DNA of 57,453 nt from an uncultured Clostridia bacterium (GTDB lineage: Bacteria; Bacillota; Clostridia; Christensenellales; Borkfalkiaceae): positions 1-57,453 of the forward strand of contig CANPZW010000009.1 of NCBI GenBank assembly GCA_947589385.1. Reading direction: 5' to 3'. The notes beneath the pieces are model-generated. The model had not been told where the DNA came from. It searched no databases and worked only from the letters and a program-made list of their open reading frames with translations. Positions 1 through 7,823 of the stretch are shown here, one piece after another. Position 1 is the stretch's first letter. Each line of letters begins with the position of its first letter. The translations under genes and the position numbers were made by a program.

Positions 1-291
1 ATTGCCGAGCATAAGGGGCTTTCCGAGGGCGAGGAAATTCTCGACCACATGGGCGGCGAGGAACTTGCGGCGAACCTCTTCCGAATTACGCAGACAGAAG
101 CGAAGATGCGCCGCGAAGGGACGGACACGCCCGAAAAAGCAAATGCCGCACACTTTGAGGTGGGAACAATCGTCAGAGAAGCAATCGAGCGCGCGGGCGG
201 CACGATGCCCGAAGAACTCCCTACGCCCGAAAAGAGTATCAAACAGCTTGAATCCGAACAGCGTAAAAAATTAAAGCCGAAAAAGGGCTGA
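1..291 (+). CDS. dinD: DNA damage-inducible protein D, C-terminal part
   Basis: The reading frame enters from the left edge and gives about 96 residues before a TGA stop. The segment with ILDHMG, ELAANLFR, the HFEVG block and GGTMPEELPTP matches the C-terminal third of E. coli DinD, which is about 275 residues long; the rest lies outside the window. DinD is a DNA-damage-induced protein reported to act on RecA filaments. In Clostridia such genes are often on mobile or defence islands, which fits the recombinase remnant and pilin genes that follow. The shorter start at position 49 is not real, because the homology runs through it without a break. No promoter is visible in the window. Confidence 0.9.
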   Translation: MAEHKGLSEGEEILDHMGGEELAANLFRITQTEAKMRREGTDTPEKANAAHFEVGTIVREAIERAGGTMPEELPTPEKSIKQLESEQRKKLKPKKG

Positions 292-300
292 TACATAGAA

Positions 301-337
301 GCGACCGTCTCCGCAGGCGGTCGCTCGTTTCATTTTT
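301..337 (+). terminator. Intrinsic terminator after dinD
   Basis: GCGACCG at 301-307 pairs with CGGTCGC at 318-324, followed by a T-rich tail to 337. It lies 9 bases after the dinD stop and overlaps the end of the convergent gene that stops at 330. Confidence 0.8.
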
Positions 338-1484
338 TCGTAAACCTTTTCCCATACAGAGAATATTCGCCGTTTTCGTCCTCCACGATTTTGTAAATAA
401 ATCCGCGGGACAATTCCCAAAACAGGTCTTTGAACACGGGGTGATTGATGAGTGCGGCATAGATGCGCCAATCCGCCGCGCTGTTCTTCTCATAGTGGCG
501 CAAGACAAGAATGAGTATATTTTCGTTCGTCAGCCACTTCGACACTTCCTTGTCCCGCCGTGACTTTTCGTCTGCGATCCTGTCAAAGAGGACTTCGCGC
601 TCCTGTTCGTCTGCCGTTCTTATCGCCATATACAGACGGTTGATATTCGCTTTGCTCTCGTCGATGATTTCTACGATTTTATCCGTGTGACGGTATTCCG
701 TTGCGCTCCCTGAACCCATAGAGAAGGCGCAAGACTTGAAAAACTTGTTTCGGAGAAGCACCATGTGCCTGTCCGCATATTCTCCCGCAAACAGGCTCTC
801 GTCCAACAGGCTTTCTCCGTCCCATATATCGTTTGTGATTTGCGTTTCTTTTGTATGCGCGGCGAGCTTCCCGTCCTCGATTTCGACGGATACGACTTCT
901 TCCGTAAACGTGCTTTGATATTCCGGCACAAAGAGGATGCCGTTGAGTGGTATCTCTATCGTTCCCTTGATACTACTGAGTGATAGGGCTTTATAAGACT
1001 CCCACGACGCGAGGTCTGCTTTGGGTTTCAAGCCGCACTCGCTCCATTTTGACATGGCGCGGAAGAGCCATTCGTCTATGAAAAGACACTTGCCTTCGCG
1101 GGAACTGCCCGCGCTCCGCTTGTATCTCACATACCGAATACCGTCCACGCAGAAGCCGTTTTCATAGAAATGTTCCCGAAGTTCTTTAATTTTTACAGGT
1201 TTTCCGTCTGCGGGTTTGAATTCATAGTTGAATTTGACGTTGACGACGGCGAGGGTATAGGCGTTTTCGTACTCGTCTTGGAAAGAGAATTTCCTGCGGC
1301 AAATGCGCGTATATGCCTTTTCAAGCTCGTTGGAATCAAGGGAATCGTCCAAAAGTATCTTGAACAGCCGAAAACGCGCGTCGCCCTTTTCGGGAAGCCG
1401 ATACCCGACGACCGCGCCGTTTTCCTGTTCATTTTTATATATGTCCGCCGCCTCGACAGACAATATCCGATACCCTCTGCGCAT
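330..1484 (-). CDS. Unrecognised conserved protein, possibly an internally deleted polymerase-like protein
   Basis: This 384-residue protein has no signal peptide or membrane segment. I do not recognise it with certainty. Landmarks are a basic block RYKRSAGSSREGKCLFI (about residues 120-136), a GTIEIPLNGILF strand, then IWDGESLLDESLF and LLRNKFFKSCAF. From memory, this order resembles the N-terminal half of very long clostridial proteins with a two-barrel RNA-polymerase-like fold and a later DFDSD-type catalytic motif. Here no DxDxD motif exists, and after the FFKSC block the sequence passes straight to a charged C-terminal region, so a large central deletion is possible. I chose the start at 1484 rather than the longer frame to 1541, because a TGGTATAAT element sits directly before it, implying a leaderless mRNA; no ribosome binding site is present. 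The gene stands between dinD and the pilin operon in an accessory region. Confidence 0.55.
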   Translation of the reverse strand: MRRGYRILSVEAADIYKNEQENGAVVGYRLPEKGDARFRLFKILLDDSLDSNELEKAYTRICRRKFSFQDEYENAYTLAVVNVKFNYEFKPADGKPVKIKELREHFYENGFCVDGIRYVRYKRSAGSSREGKCLFIDEWLFRAMSKWSECGLKPKADLASWESYKALSLSSIKGTIEIPLNGILFVPEYQSTFTEEVVSVEIEDGKLAAHTKETQITNDIWDGESLLDESLFAGEYADRHMVLLRNKFFKSCAFSMGSGSATEYRHTDKIVEIIDESKANINRLYMAIRTADEQEREVLFDRIADEKSRRDKEVSKWLTNENILILVLRHYEKNSAADWRIYAALINHPVFKDLFWELSRGFIYKIVEDENGEYSLYGKRFTKK

Positions 1485-1490
1485 ACGGAT

Positions 1491-1499
1491 ATTATACCA
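1491..1499 (-). promoter_or_regulatory. Extended -10 promoter, leaderless geometry
   Basis: TGG plus TATAAT (minus strand, 1499 to 1491), no convincing -35, then 6 nt to the ATG at 1484. Transcription would start at or very near the A of the ATG. Confidence 0.6.
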
Positions 1500-1532
1500 C
1501 AAAACAGTGCAAAAAGAAAACCAAGCTATATG

Positions 1533-1560
1533 AAAAGACAACGGAAAACCGTTGTCTTTT
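1533..1560 (-). terminator. Terminator of the pilin operon
   Basis: Twelve-base arms AAAAGACAACGG (1533-1544) and CCGTTGTCTTTT (1549-1560) are perfectly complementary with a 4-nt loop. On the minus strand the stem ends in TTTT, 32 bases past the last pilin gene. Confidence 0.85.
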
Positions 1561-1591
1561 CGATCATAAAGGAGAAGAACAATGTATCAGA

Positions 1592-2092
1592 CTAACCCAT
1601 GCCGTTCAAGGGTTTTACGGTGACGCTACCGCTCCATAGCGTCTTGCCGCCGAAAGAAATCGACACGGAAATTTTTATGGTTTTCTTATCTTTGTCTCCC
1701 GAAAAAGACAAATCCGAAACGCGAAGATTGCCGTATGAGGCGCCCGCAAAGAGTAGTTCAGTTTCCTTTTCGCCGTCTTTTTCGTGTTCCATAACGATCT
1801 TTCCCTCATCGTTGACGGAAAACACGTAGCCCTTGTTCGCCTCGTTGATGTCGAACATGACGTGCCCCTTGCCGTCGACCGTGACGCTTTCTGCGACGCG
1901 GAGTTGTCCCTGCAAATTGTCGAGCGCCTCGCTACCGAGGATCTCGGCCTGCGCGACTTCCCGCATTGTGACGGTAGAACTGAGAATAGCCGATGTCATA
2001 ACCGTCACCATAATCGACACAAACCCGAGAAGCAATACGGAGATCAACATTTCCGTAAGCGTAAAACCTTTTTTGTTGCGTAATTTTTTCAT
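1592..2092 (-). CDS. Type IV pilin-like minor pseudopilin (PilW/GspJ-like)
   Basis: 166 residues. The N-terminus has a short basic leader ending in KKG, then FTLTE (Glu at +5 of the mature protein) and a hydrophobic helix of about 20 residues: the class III prepilin signature cut and methylated by a prepilin peptidase. The rest is beta-rich and acidic and ends in a possible pseudopilin head (SVTVKPLNGMG). It is the last gene of a four-gene minus-strand operon and overlaps the previous gene by 4 bases, so translation is probably coupled. It likely forms part of a small pilus tip or secretion pseudopilus. No PilB ATPase, PilC or PilD peptidase is in the window, so assembly must use proteins encoded elsewhere. 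Confidence 0.8.
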   Translation of the reverse strand: MKKLRNKKGFTLTEMLISVLLLGFVSIMVTVMTSAILSSTVTMREVAQAEILGSEALDNLQGQLRVAESVTVDGKGHVMFDINEANKGYVFSVNDEGKIVMEHEKDGEKETELLFAGASYGNLRVSDLSFSGDKDKKTIKISVSISFGGKTLWSGSVTVKPLNGMG

Positions 2093-2412
2093 GGCGTGTC
2101 CCCGTTGTGATAGACGGAAAGTCCGTCCTGCGTTAAATACTCCACCTCAACGTTGCTTGTTCCGTTGCTGCCCTCGTATTGCAGGTTCCCTTTCGACTTT
2201 GTCGTATTGTCCGATTCTTCCATTTTTTCAAGCGTACTTACGGCTTCGTAAAATGCTTCGTCCTGCTTTTGCGCGGAAAGATTGATATTCATCGAAGCGG
2301 TGTACATGGCGGCGAACATCCCCGCGAAGAGCGCAATGATGAGGATCGCGACAAGGATCTCGACAAGCGTTTCGCCCCGTTTTGATTTAAGTTTCCAAAA
2401 TGTATTCTTCAT
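2089..2412 (-). CDS. Type IV pilin-like minor pseudopilin (PilV/GspI-like)
   Basis: 107 residues. The leader ends in SKRG and is followed by ETLVE with Glu at +5 and a hydrophobic helix (ILVAILIIALFAGMFAA), then an amphipathic helix and a short C-terminal domain ending YHNGDTP. This is the size and pattern of GspI/PilV-type minor pseudopilins. It starts 10 bases after the PilX-like gene and overlaps the PilW-like gene by 4 bases, so all four are one transcript. Its leader, WKLKSKRGETLVE, is very like that of the large prepilin at 3046 (QKLKSKRGTTLVE), which suggests processing by the same peptidase. Confidence 0.8.
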   Translation of the reverse strand: MKNTFWKLKSKRGETLVEILVAILIIALFAGMFAAMYTASMNINLSAQKQDEAFYEAVSTLEKMEESDNTTKSKGNLQYEGSNGTSNVEVEYLTQDGLSVYHNGDTP

Positions 2413-2422
2413 ACTTTTCTCC

Positions 2423-3049
2423 TCAATAACCTGCTTCTACGACATACGTAACTTTTTTCATATCGAATTTCATTCGCTTGTAAAACAACTTCCTGTTGCT
2501 ATCCTCCACGAAGTTGCCTATGCCATCGCTGAATGTTGTGCCGACTTTCATGGTTATCTGGTAATCGCGGTTGTCGCCGTCCACCGAATAGAGTCTGAAA
2601 TCGAAGGTACCGCTGTAAACGTAAACGCTGACAGAAACCGTTCCCATGCCGGCGTCCGTCGCGGAGAGCGAAAAATCAAAATTTGCGTTCGCGCTGGTCG
2701 AATAGGCCTGCAAACATTTCGTAAAGGCCTCGTCGGCGAGAAACAGATCCCTTTGTCCGGTGGTAGTATAGGTTACGGTTACCTCATCGGGTTGGGGATA
2801 GCCTTTTTCCGCCGTGTACTCTATCTCGACATCTTCGAGTCTGTCGAGAATGATATTTGCCGCAGAAATGACTGAGAGATACGCCTGTTGGTCGTCCTTT
2901 TCGTGCGTGTATCTGCCCGCGTTGGACGCCGCCATGGTGAGCGCTACCGTCCCCGAAAGCGCGGCAAGGAAAAAGACGAGTAGCGCAATCATCAGCGCCG
3001 CGCCGCGCCTGCCTGAAATTTTTTTGCGTAAATCGCCGTATTTTTTCAC
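2423..3049 (-). CDS. Pseudopilin lacking Glu5 (PilX/GspK-like)
   Basis: 208 residues. The leader ends in SGRRG and the mature protein starts AALMI with a long hydrophobic helix (LLVFFLAALSGTVAL). Unlike its three neighbours it lacks Glu at +5, as is typical for PilX/GspK tip proteins. A coiled region with HEKDDQQAYLSV and a beta-rich domain follow. The start overlaps the stop of the large prepilin by 4 bases (ATGA type), so translation is coupled. Together the four genes supply the usual minor set (H/I/J/K-like), with the large protein in place of the ordinary GspH/major pilin. Confidence 0.75.
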   Translation of the reverse strand: MKKYGDLRKKISGRRGAALMIALLVFFLAALSGTVALTMAASNAGRYTHEKDDQQAYLSVISAANIILDRLEDVEIEYTAEKGYPQPDEVTVTYTTTGQRDLFLADEAFTKCLQAYSTSANANFDFSLSATDAGMGTVSVSVYVYSGTFDFRLYSVDGDNRDYQITMKVGTTFSDGIGNFVEDSNRKLFYKRMKFDMKKVTYVVEAGY

Positions 3050-6000
3050 GCCTCGCCTCCGTCTGCCACGCAGAAACTGCCGTCGGTGAAAGTTATTTTC
3101 GCGCCGGTTTCGGATAATGAGATCGTTATTTGCGATGTGCTAAAATAACTCGGTTTGATATAGTAGTAATTATCCCTTTCATCAATATCATTTCCATCTT
3201 CATCCTTTGCTCCGGTCTCTCGAAATTCGGCATCGCCGTACTCCACTTCATCGTCAAAACCAATATAATACGCGTGTTTGGCTTGCAGATCGCCGAAAAA
3301 AAGACCGAAATAGTCCCAGTTAAGAGATGTATCGTCTTTATTGATATAGTCCAAACTGTCGGAGAGCCCGGATTTGACCCCTTTTCGCTTCAAGGGATCG
3401 AACAAGGAAGCATCGTAGGCGAAACCCTTGAAAGTGAATCTTTTGTCGTTATATGTGACAGCCGATGTGAGACCTACGCCCGGCATCTTCGGCAGGTCCG
3501 GGTTCGGGTTCATCCACCACATGCCGTTGAGCATGGCGTTCTTCAATAAAACATTATTCTTCGCGTCAACGGTAAACTTTTCCGCGGAAATAACTCCGGT
3601 GTCGACGTTGCTTTGTCCGATACTCGACCAAATCGCGTTATAATACGCGCAGAAGAACCCGACACACTTGCTCACAAAGGTCTCGGGAACGACGGCGTCG
3701 GGGATGTCGTCGTACTCCATGATCCACGAACCGTTGAACACATTGTTCTCGCTGAGCATGGGGAAAGGGTATGTCTTTTCGGGGTTGCCGTCTCCGCTGT
3801 AAGAATCTCCGTTCTCACGCCGCCAGAAGACCGTTTCTTTTGCGCTTCCCCATCCGTTGCCGCTGTTCAGATTTTTTTTGAGATCGGTCGCGTTGGCGCA
3901 AGCGACGCCGCTACTTTCGCCGGTGAGGGAGAACACATCGCCCGTGCAATCAAAATGCGCCTCGGTGTTTGTCGTGATGGGGACCGCCAGATGCGTCTGG
4001 ACAATGTAGTAGTTCTTATTGTCTCCCTTGAAAGTGCCGTATGCGGTGGGCGGAAGAATCTGCCACTCGACGGAAGAGTAGCAATCGGTAACGTCCGGGG
4101 CGGTGCCGCCGATGTCCGCGATCAGTCCGCCGCCGACGCGCGCCTGCCGCAGTATGATGCCCGAAGCGAAACTTTTTTCGATCTTCAAACCGCCGGTGCC
4201 CGTGCCGTTTTGACCGTAATACCATCCGTTGTTATACGGTTTGCCGTAATATCCTTGGTTGTCGTACTTCCACGTTCCCGGTTTTGCGACGCCGCCGACA
4301 AGCCCGCCGGCATTGTAGCCGTTCAGTTGGCTCGCCGCGAAGCAGCCCTTAATAACGACGTTGCCCATTGTCATGCCGACAAGCCCGCCCGCGTAGAGGC
4401 AACTGCTTGTTTGATCGTACAATTCCGTGCCGACGTTGATCGAAGCGGAGCAGTCCGTGAAAGTCGTAGTTTCGTTCTCGGTAGTGTCCGAACTCCAACC
4501 GTTTATCGTTGTAATACCGGTCGAACCGATCGCTATCCCCACGAGGCCGCCCGCTATGACGCCGCTCGTACGGCGGTAACCGAGATTGTTCGCGGCATAC
4601 TTGTTGGTGTTGTCGAGGTCGCCTTCGGGAGTATTGGAATCTTCTTCTACCTTTAAATCCCTAGTCTTGTCGAGATAGACGTGTACATTTTTGAAAGTGG
4701 AATTTACGGCTATGCCGACCAAAGAGCCGGATACGGCGTGCGAATATCGTGCGTTTATCCCGCTAACGTTCCCGTCGCTATCCTCGGATAAAAAGGTAAG
4801 GTCGAAGCCATTGCGCATTACCGAGGGGCTGATTATATCGAGATCCTCGACGGTAAGGCCGTAGGCATAACCGAACAGCCCGCCCAACAGGTTCGTTCGT
4901 CCGCTGAACCCGGCGCCGACTATGGCATGACGACCGCCGTCTTTACTCTTGCCGGACAGGGTAAAGGGTTTCGTGGGGTTCAGCATATCCACATTCATCG
5001 CGTCGATATTGGCGTATCTCGTCCAATATGAGTTTACCTCGGGGTTCTTTCGAATCAAGGCATAGCGCACTTTTACAAGCTTATCGTAAGTTTGCTGCGC
5101 AGTTATATCCTGGTTGAGCTCCGCCCGATTCACGATGTTGTCTGTGTTGAAAACGTATTTGAGGTTGTTCAGATCGCGCAGGGCGGAGATGGCTATTTTG
5201 GTGTTTTCGTCGGAGATGGCGTTGAAATAGGGCGAGATCTCACCGGTCAGCGCTTCGAAAGACGCAAATTTTTCGTCCTTTTGGTAAAAACTTGCAGACG
5301 TACCCTCAGGCATTCCCACCGCGTCCCTGCAAACATCCGAGAGCACGCTCAGCCTTATTTTGAGCTGCATGGTTTCGTCGACGCCCACATATTTGGTTAC
5401 GTTCGTGTAGTCCAGACCGAAGATTTTATTGTGGAGAGCGCGGTTCTCGGTATCGTTGATTTCGCGGTGCCACACCGTCATGTAAGGATTTGTCGTCGGG
5501 TTGAACCAGTTCGCGATCGATTCGCGGGGGTATAGCGTGGGGTCGGTCACGGTTGTGTATTCGGGTTTGTTCTGGTGGCGCAAACATTGCTTTACGTAAG
5601 CGTCGCCGTAGCCCGCCCTGTCGGTGATCATGCTGTCGAGCGCAAACCTTATAACCCCGTCGTTTTGCTGTATTTTCCTCAACGTGAGGGCGTGCGGAGC
5701 GTCGCCGTCGGGCTCTATGGCGCCGGCGTACTGCGTCTCATATCTCGTGGCAAAAAATCCTTGATAATAGATGCCGATCTCGTCGGTCAGTTCGCCGTCG
5801 GCACCGGGGATCTCGGCATATATCTCCAATCCCAGACGGCTGTCCAGAAGTTCATCCGGGAGCGTTTCCCCCATTTGCATTTCGAGATAGAGTTCGTCGG
5901 AGAAAACGAATTTGCACGAAAAGTTGGGCACGCGCACCATGCGTTCCGGCGCGGGTGCACCGTAGCCGAGGTAAAGACCTATGCGCTTGCTCTTTAAAAT

Positions 6001-6498
6001 ATTTTCGTTAGCCTGAGGAAGAATATCGTCTAAATTATAATCCTTATCGCTGTAAAAAACTTCGAGAACGTCGGCGGTAGATTCCTTAAATACAACCACT
6101 ATCTTGCCCTTATCCAAAAGCTCGCTCTCCGTAATCGCGCCCGACAAAAGCTGTTCTCTGCCTTGGGAACCTTTATCGCTTAAAAAGTTGTTGACAAAAA
6201 GAAAATCTTCTTCCGTCTCGTCATCGGATAATTTAGTTTTATCGGCAGCCGTATTGCACAGCATAAAATATGCCGACTTTGCCGAAGTGCCGGCGTTTTT
6301 CATTCCGTAAAGCTTGCTTTGCACGGCTACCGCCACCGCGCGGGCGTTGTCGTTCATTTCCGCCATTTTAATCTCTTCGGATTCGGCAAGAATATTCGGC
6401 ATTGCTATTCCGAGCATAATTGCCATAAGTGCAACGACCATAAGAACTTCGACAAGCGTTGTGCCGCGTTTGCTTTTTAATTTTTGAAAGAGTTTCAT
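3046..6498 (-). CDS. Giant prepilin-like surface protein with GLUG repeats
   Basis: 1150 residues. The N-terminus is a classic prepilin leader (KLKSKRG, then TTLVE with Glu at +5, then VLMVVALMAIMLGIAM), so it should be inserted and assembled like a pilin. Ordinary pilins have 130-200 residues, so about 1000 are extra. The region around residues 540-800 holds GLUG-type repeats: GAGFSGRTNLLGGLFG, AGGLVGIAIG, AGGLVGMTMG, AGGLVGGVAK and GGGLIADIGG, each followed by a CYSS/CFAAS-like strand. GLUG repeats occur in adhesins and M26 peptidase-associated surface proteins and likely form a beta-solenoid. I infer an adhesin displayed on a short pilus. GGAGGG ends 5 bases before the ATG. It is the first gene after the candidate invertible promoter. 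Confidence 0.8.
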   Translation of the reverse strand: MKLFQKLKSKRGTTLVEVLMVVALMAIMLGIAMPNILAESEEIKMAEMNDNARAVAVAVQSKLYGMKNAGTSAKSAYFMLCNTAADKTKLSDDETEEDFLFVNNFLSDKGSQGREQLLSGAITESELLDKGKIVVVFKESTADVLEVFYSDKDYNLDDILPQANENILKSKRIGLYLGYGAPAPERMVRVPNFSCKFVFSDELYLEMQMGETLPDELLDSRLGLEIYAEIPGADGELTDEIGIYYQGFFATRYETQYAGAIEPDGDAPHALTLRKIQQNDGVIRFALDSMITDRAGYGDAYVKQCLRHQNKPEYTTVTDPTLYPRESIANWFNPTTNPYMTVWHREINDTENRALHNKIFGLDYTNVTKYVGVDETMQLKIRLSVLSDVCRDAVGMPEGTSASFYQKDEKFASFEALTGEISPYFNAISDENTKIAISALRDLNNLKYVFNTDNIVNRAELNQDITAQQTYDKLVKVRYALIRKNPEVNSYWTRYANIDAMNVDMLNPTKPFTLSGKSKDGGRHAIVGAGFSGRTNLLGGLFGYAYGLTVEDLDIISPSVMRNGFDLTFLSEDSDGNVSGINARYSHAVSGSLVGIAVNSTFKNVHVYLDKTRDLKVEEDSNTPEGDLDNTNKYAANNLGYRRTSGVIAGGLVGIAIGSTGITTINGWSSDTTENETTTFTDCSASINVGTELYDQTSSCLYAGGLVGMTMGNVVIKGCFAASQLNGYNAGGLVGGVAKPGTWKYDNQGYYGKPYNNGWYYGQNGTGTGGLKIEKSFASGIILRQARVGGGLIADIGGTAPDVTDCYSSVEWQILPPTAYGTFKGDNKNYYIVQTHLAVPITTNTEAHFDCTGDVFSLTGESSGVACANATDLKKNLNSGNGWGSAKETVFWRRENGDSYSGDGNPEKTYPFPMLSENNVFNGSWIMEYDDIPDAVVPETFVSKCVGFFCAYYNAIWSSIGQSNVDTGVISAEKFTVDAKNNVLLKNAMLNGMWWMNPNPDLPKMPGVGLTSAVTYNDKRFTFKGFAYDASLFDPLKRKGVKSGLSDSLDYINKDDTSLNWDYFGLFFGDLQAKHAYYIGFDDEVEYGDAEFRETGAKDEDGNDIDERDNYYYIKPSYFSTSQITISLSETGAKITFTDGSFCVADGGEA

Positions 6499-6560
6499 AT
6501 AACCCTCCGCCGTTTTGTGAAAAAATATTTCAATCTATTTACGGCTTAAAATTTAAAACC

Positions 6561-6580
6561 GTAGAATAAGCTATTCTATG
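6561..6580 (+). repeat. Inverted repeat, pilin-proximal copy
   Basis: GTAGAATAAGCTATTCTATG. It is itself nearly palindromic (TAGAATA-AGC-TATTCTA), with an asymmetric AGC centre that gives it a direction. Its reverse complement matches the copy at 6718-6737 at 19 of 20 bases. Confidence 0.9.
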
Positions 6581-6595
6581 CACCTTATTATATAT

Positions 6596-6624
6596 AGTTT
6601 ATTTCATTTTATGCAAAAAGTCAA
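6596..6624 (-). promoter_or_regulatory. Promoter of the pilin operon
   Basis: TTGACT (6624-6619), 17 bp, TAAACT (6601-6596) on the minus strand. The expected start is near 6589, so the leader is about 90 nt and contains the proximal inverted repeat. Confidence 0.75.
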
Positions 6625-6717
6625 GAATAAGAGATATTTATTTACAATATTTTCGGTAATATCGTCAAAAGCCTACATGGATTTCAATTTTAGTGTACCG
6701 AAAGACCGTTTTAAGTC

Positions 6718-6738
6718 CATAGAATAGCTTATTCTATG
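6718..6738 (-). repeat. Inverted repeat, recombinase-proximal copy
   Basis: CATAGAATAGC followed by TTATTCTATG: a palindrome with 9-base arms around GCT. It is the inverted partner of 6561-6580. Confidence 0.9.
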
Positions 6739-6790
6739 ACTCAAAGCGGCGATAAAAACTGCCGCATTTTCATTTTAAGTACCTTGATTA

Positions 6791-7560
6791 TCAGCCGTAA
6801 AGCCGACCGACTTTGTTCATCATTTCATTCTTGTGTTCGAGGAGCGAATGGGCGTATCGGTTCATGTTGTTCGTAGGATTTCGGTGTCCCAAGATTTCCG
6901 AGAGCGTCTTTATGTCCATCCCAACTTCAAGAGCGCACGTTTCAAAAGTATGCCGCAGAGCGTGAAAGCCTTTGCGCTCAATGTTCAGCTTTTCGAGAAC
7001 ATGCTCGAAAGAGCGTTGATAGGCGCGAATTTGCACCCCATATTCACTTTTTGCCGCTACAACAAACCGACCGCCCGTCTGCTTTTTAAGCTGTTTCAAC
7101 TCTCCGATAAGTTGCTTTGGCAGAGGAATTATCCGTTCCGAAGCCCCGTATAGAGGGACAGCGCGATTCCGAAGAAATAAGGCATGTTATGCTCCAAGAC
7201 GTACCGCTCGATTTTCTTCTGCTCGTCCTTGTTGAAGCAAACAACCTTTTTCTCCCGCGCTTTCGGGCTGACGATGGCGTCCGTAAATTGCCGATGCGCT
7301 ATCCCGAGCGCGACTGCCTTTTTAAGAGATGATTTCAAGACGAACAGCACGCCGTTCACGGTACTTGCCGCCATGCCCCGTTCGGTGACGTCGCGGAGAA
7401 TTTTTGCAATTCGACCGCGGACAGCTCGTCCGCCTCGTAGTCCCCGAGCGCGGGGAGAGTATTTCTCCACTTGCCGACGGTATTTCATATATGTCCTTTC
7501 TTTGGTCGAGGGCTTAACGTAAAGCTCCAACCATTCCTTTAACCACTCTTTGTAAACCAT
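6791..7560 (-). pseudogene. Tyrosine recombinase, decayed (frameshifts and internal deletion)
   Basis: The gene starts at 7560 with AAAGGAG upstream (MVYKEWLKEWLELYV). The N-terminal core-binding domain begins in frame, but between about 7465 and 7410 the normal sequence (LPALGDYEADELSAVELQK) is in another frame, while the intact-looking frame reads a basic nonsense stretch there; two compensating shifts restore the frame before RDVTERGMAASTVNG. It then reaches LYTGLRNG and stops at 7129-7131. The C-terminal part, read from IIPLPKQL in another frame, has HALRHTF, EILGH and the candidate nucleophile Tyr in NRYAHS. The roughly 30-40 residues normally between GLR.GE and IPLP, including the catalytic beta-hairpin Lys, are missing. 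It is almost certainly inactive. Its 3' end is 53 bp from the inverted repeat upstream of the pilin operon, which suggests it once served that switch. Confidence 0.85.
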
Positions 7561-7631
7561 TTTTTCTCCTTTTGTGTTGATTTTTGCACCAAAGCGCATT
7601 GAATATAATACTCCATTGTTTCTTGCATGAA

Positions 7632-7664
7632 AATAGCCGCCCGACTTGGTGTCGGACGGCTATT
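7632..7664 (-). terminator. Terminator-like hairpin upstream of the recombinase remnant
   Basis: AATAGCCG (7632-7639) pairs with CGGCTATT (7657-7664), and CCGAC with GTCGG inside, with one mismatch. On the minus strand TTTTC follows. The stretch 7565-7823 holds no gene; 7700-7712 contains the small AT palindrome CTATATATAG. Confidence 0.6.
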
Positions 7665-7823
7665 AGCGGAACACAAATTAAGTTTTCTGGCGATTTCTAT
7701 ATATAGAAAAACAGCGGGGATATGATTCCTCGCAGTTTCCTTGACTCGCCCAAAGGTGTATTACGATAAAATTTTTTTGTGATTTCCTACGGGACACACC
7801 CATGTGCTTTATCTTATTGTTAC

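Larger units (their letters stand above)
6561..6738. other. Candidate invertible promoter segment of the pilin operon
   Basis: Two 20-base sequences in opposite orientation (6561-6580 and 6718-6738) enclose 137 bp containing a promoter that reads toward the pilin genes. Each repeat is palindromic with an asymmetric 3-base centre, as in recombinase core sites. A tyrosine recombinase pseudogene ends 53 bp from the distal repeat. This is the plan of fim-type phase switches. Inversion would point the promoter into the recombinase remnant as antisense and silence the pilin operon. Alternatives are operator sites for a looping regulator, or attachment sites of a decayed element. Confidence 0.55.

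Noticed and set aside
2-274. 90-residue frame at the left edge in the second frame
   Set aside because: Arg/Ser-rich shadow of the dinD frame; dinD homology is in frame 1.
3613-4656. Long plus-strand frame of 347 residues inside the large prepilin gene
   Set aside because: Arg/Val/Ala-rich antisense shadow of the GLUG region, with no start signal or homology.
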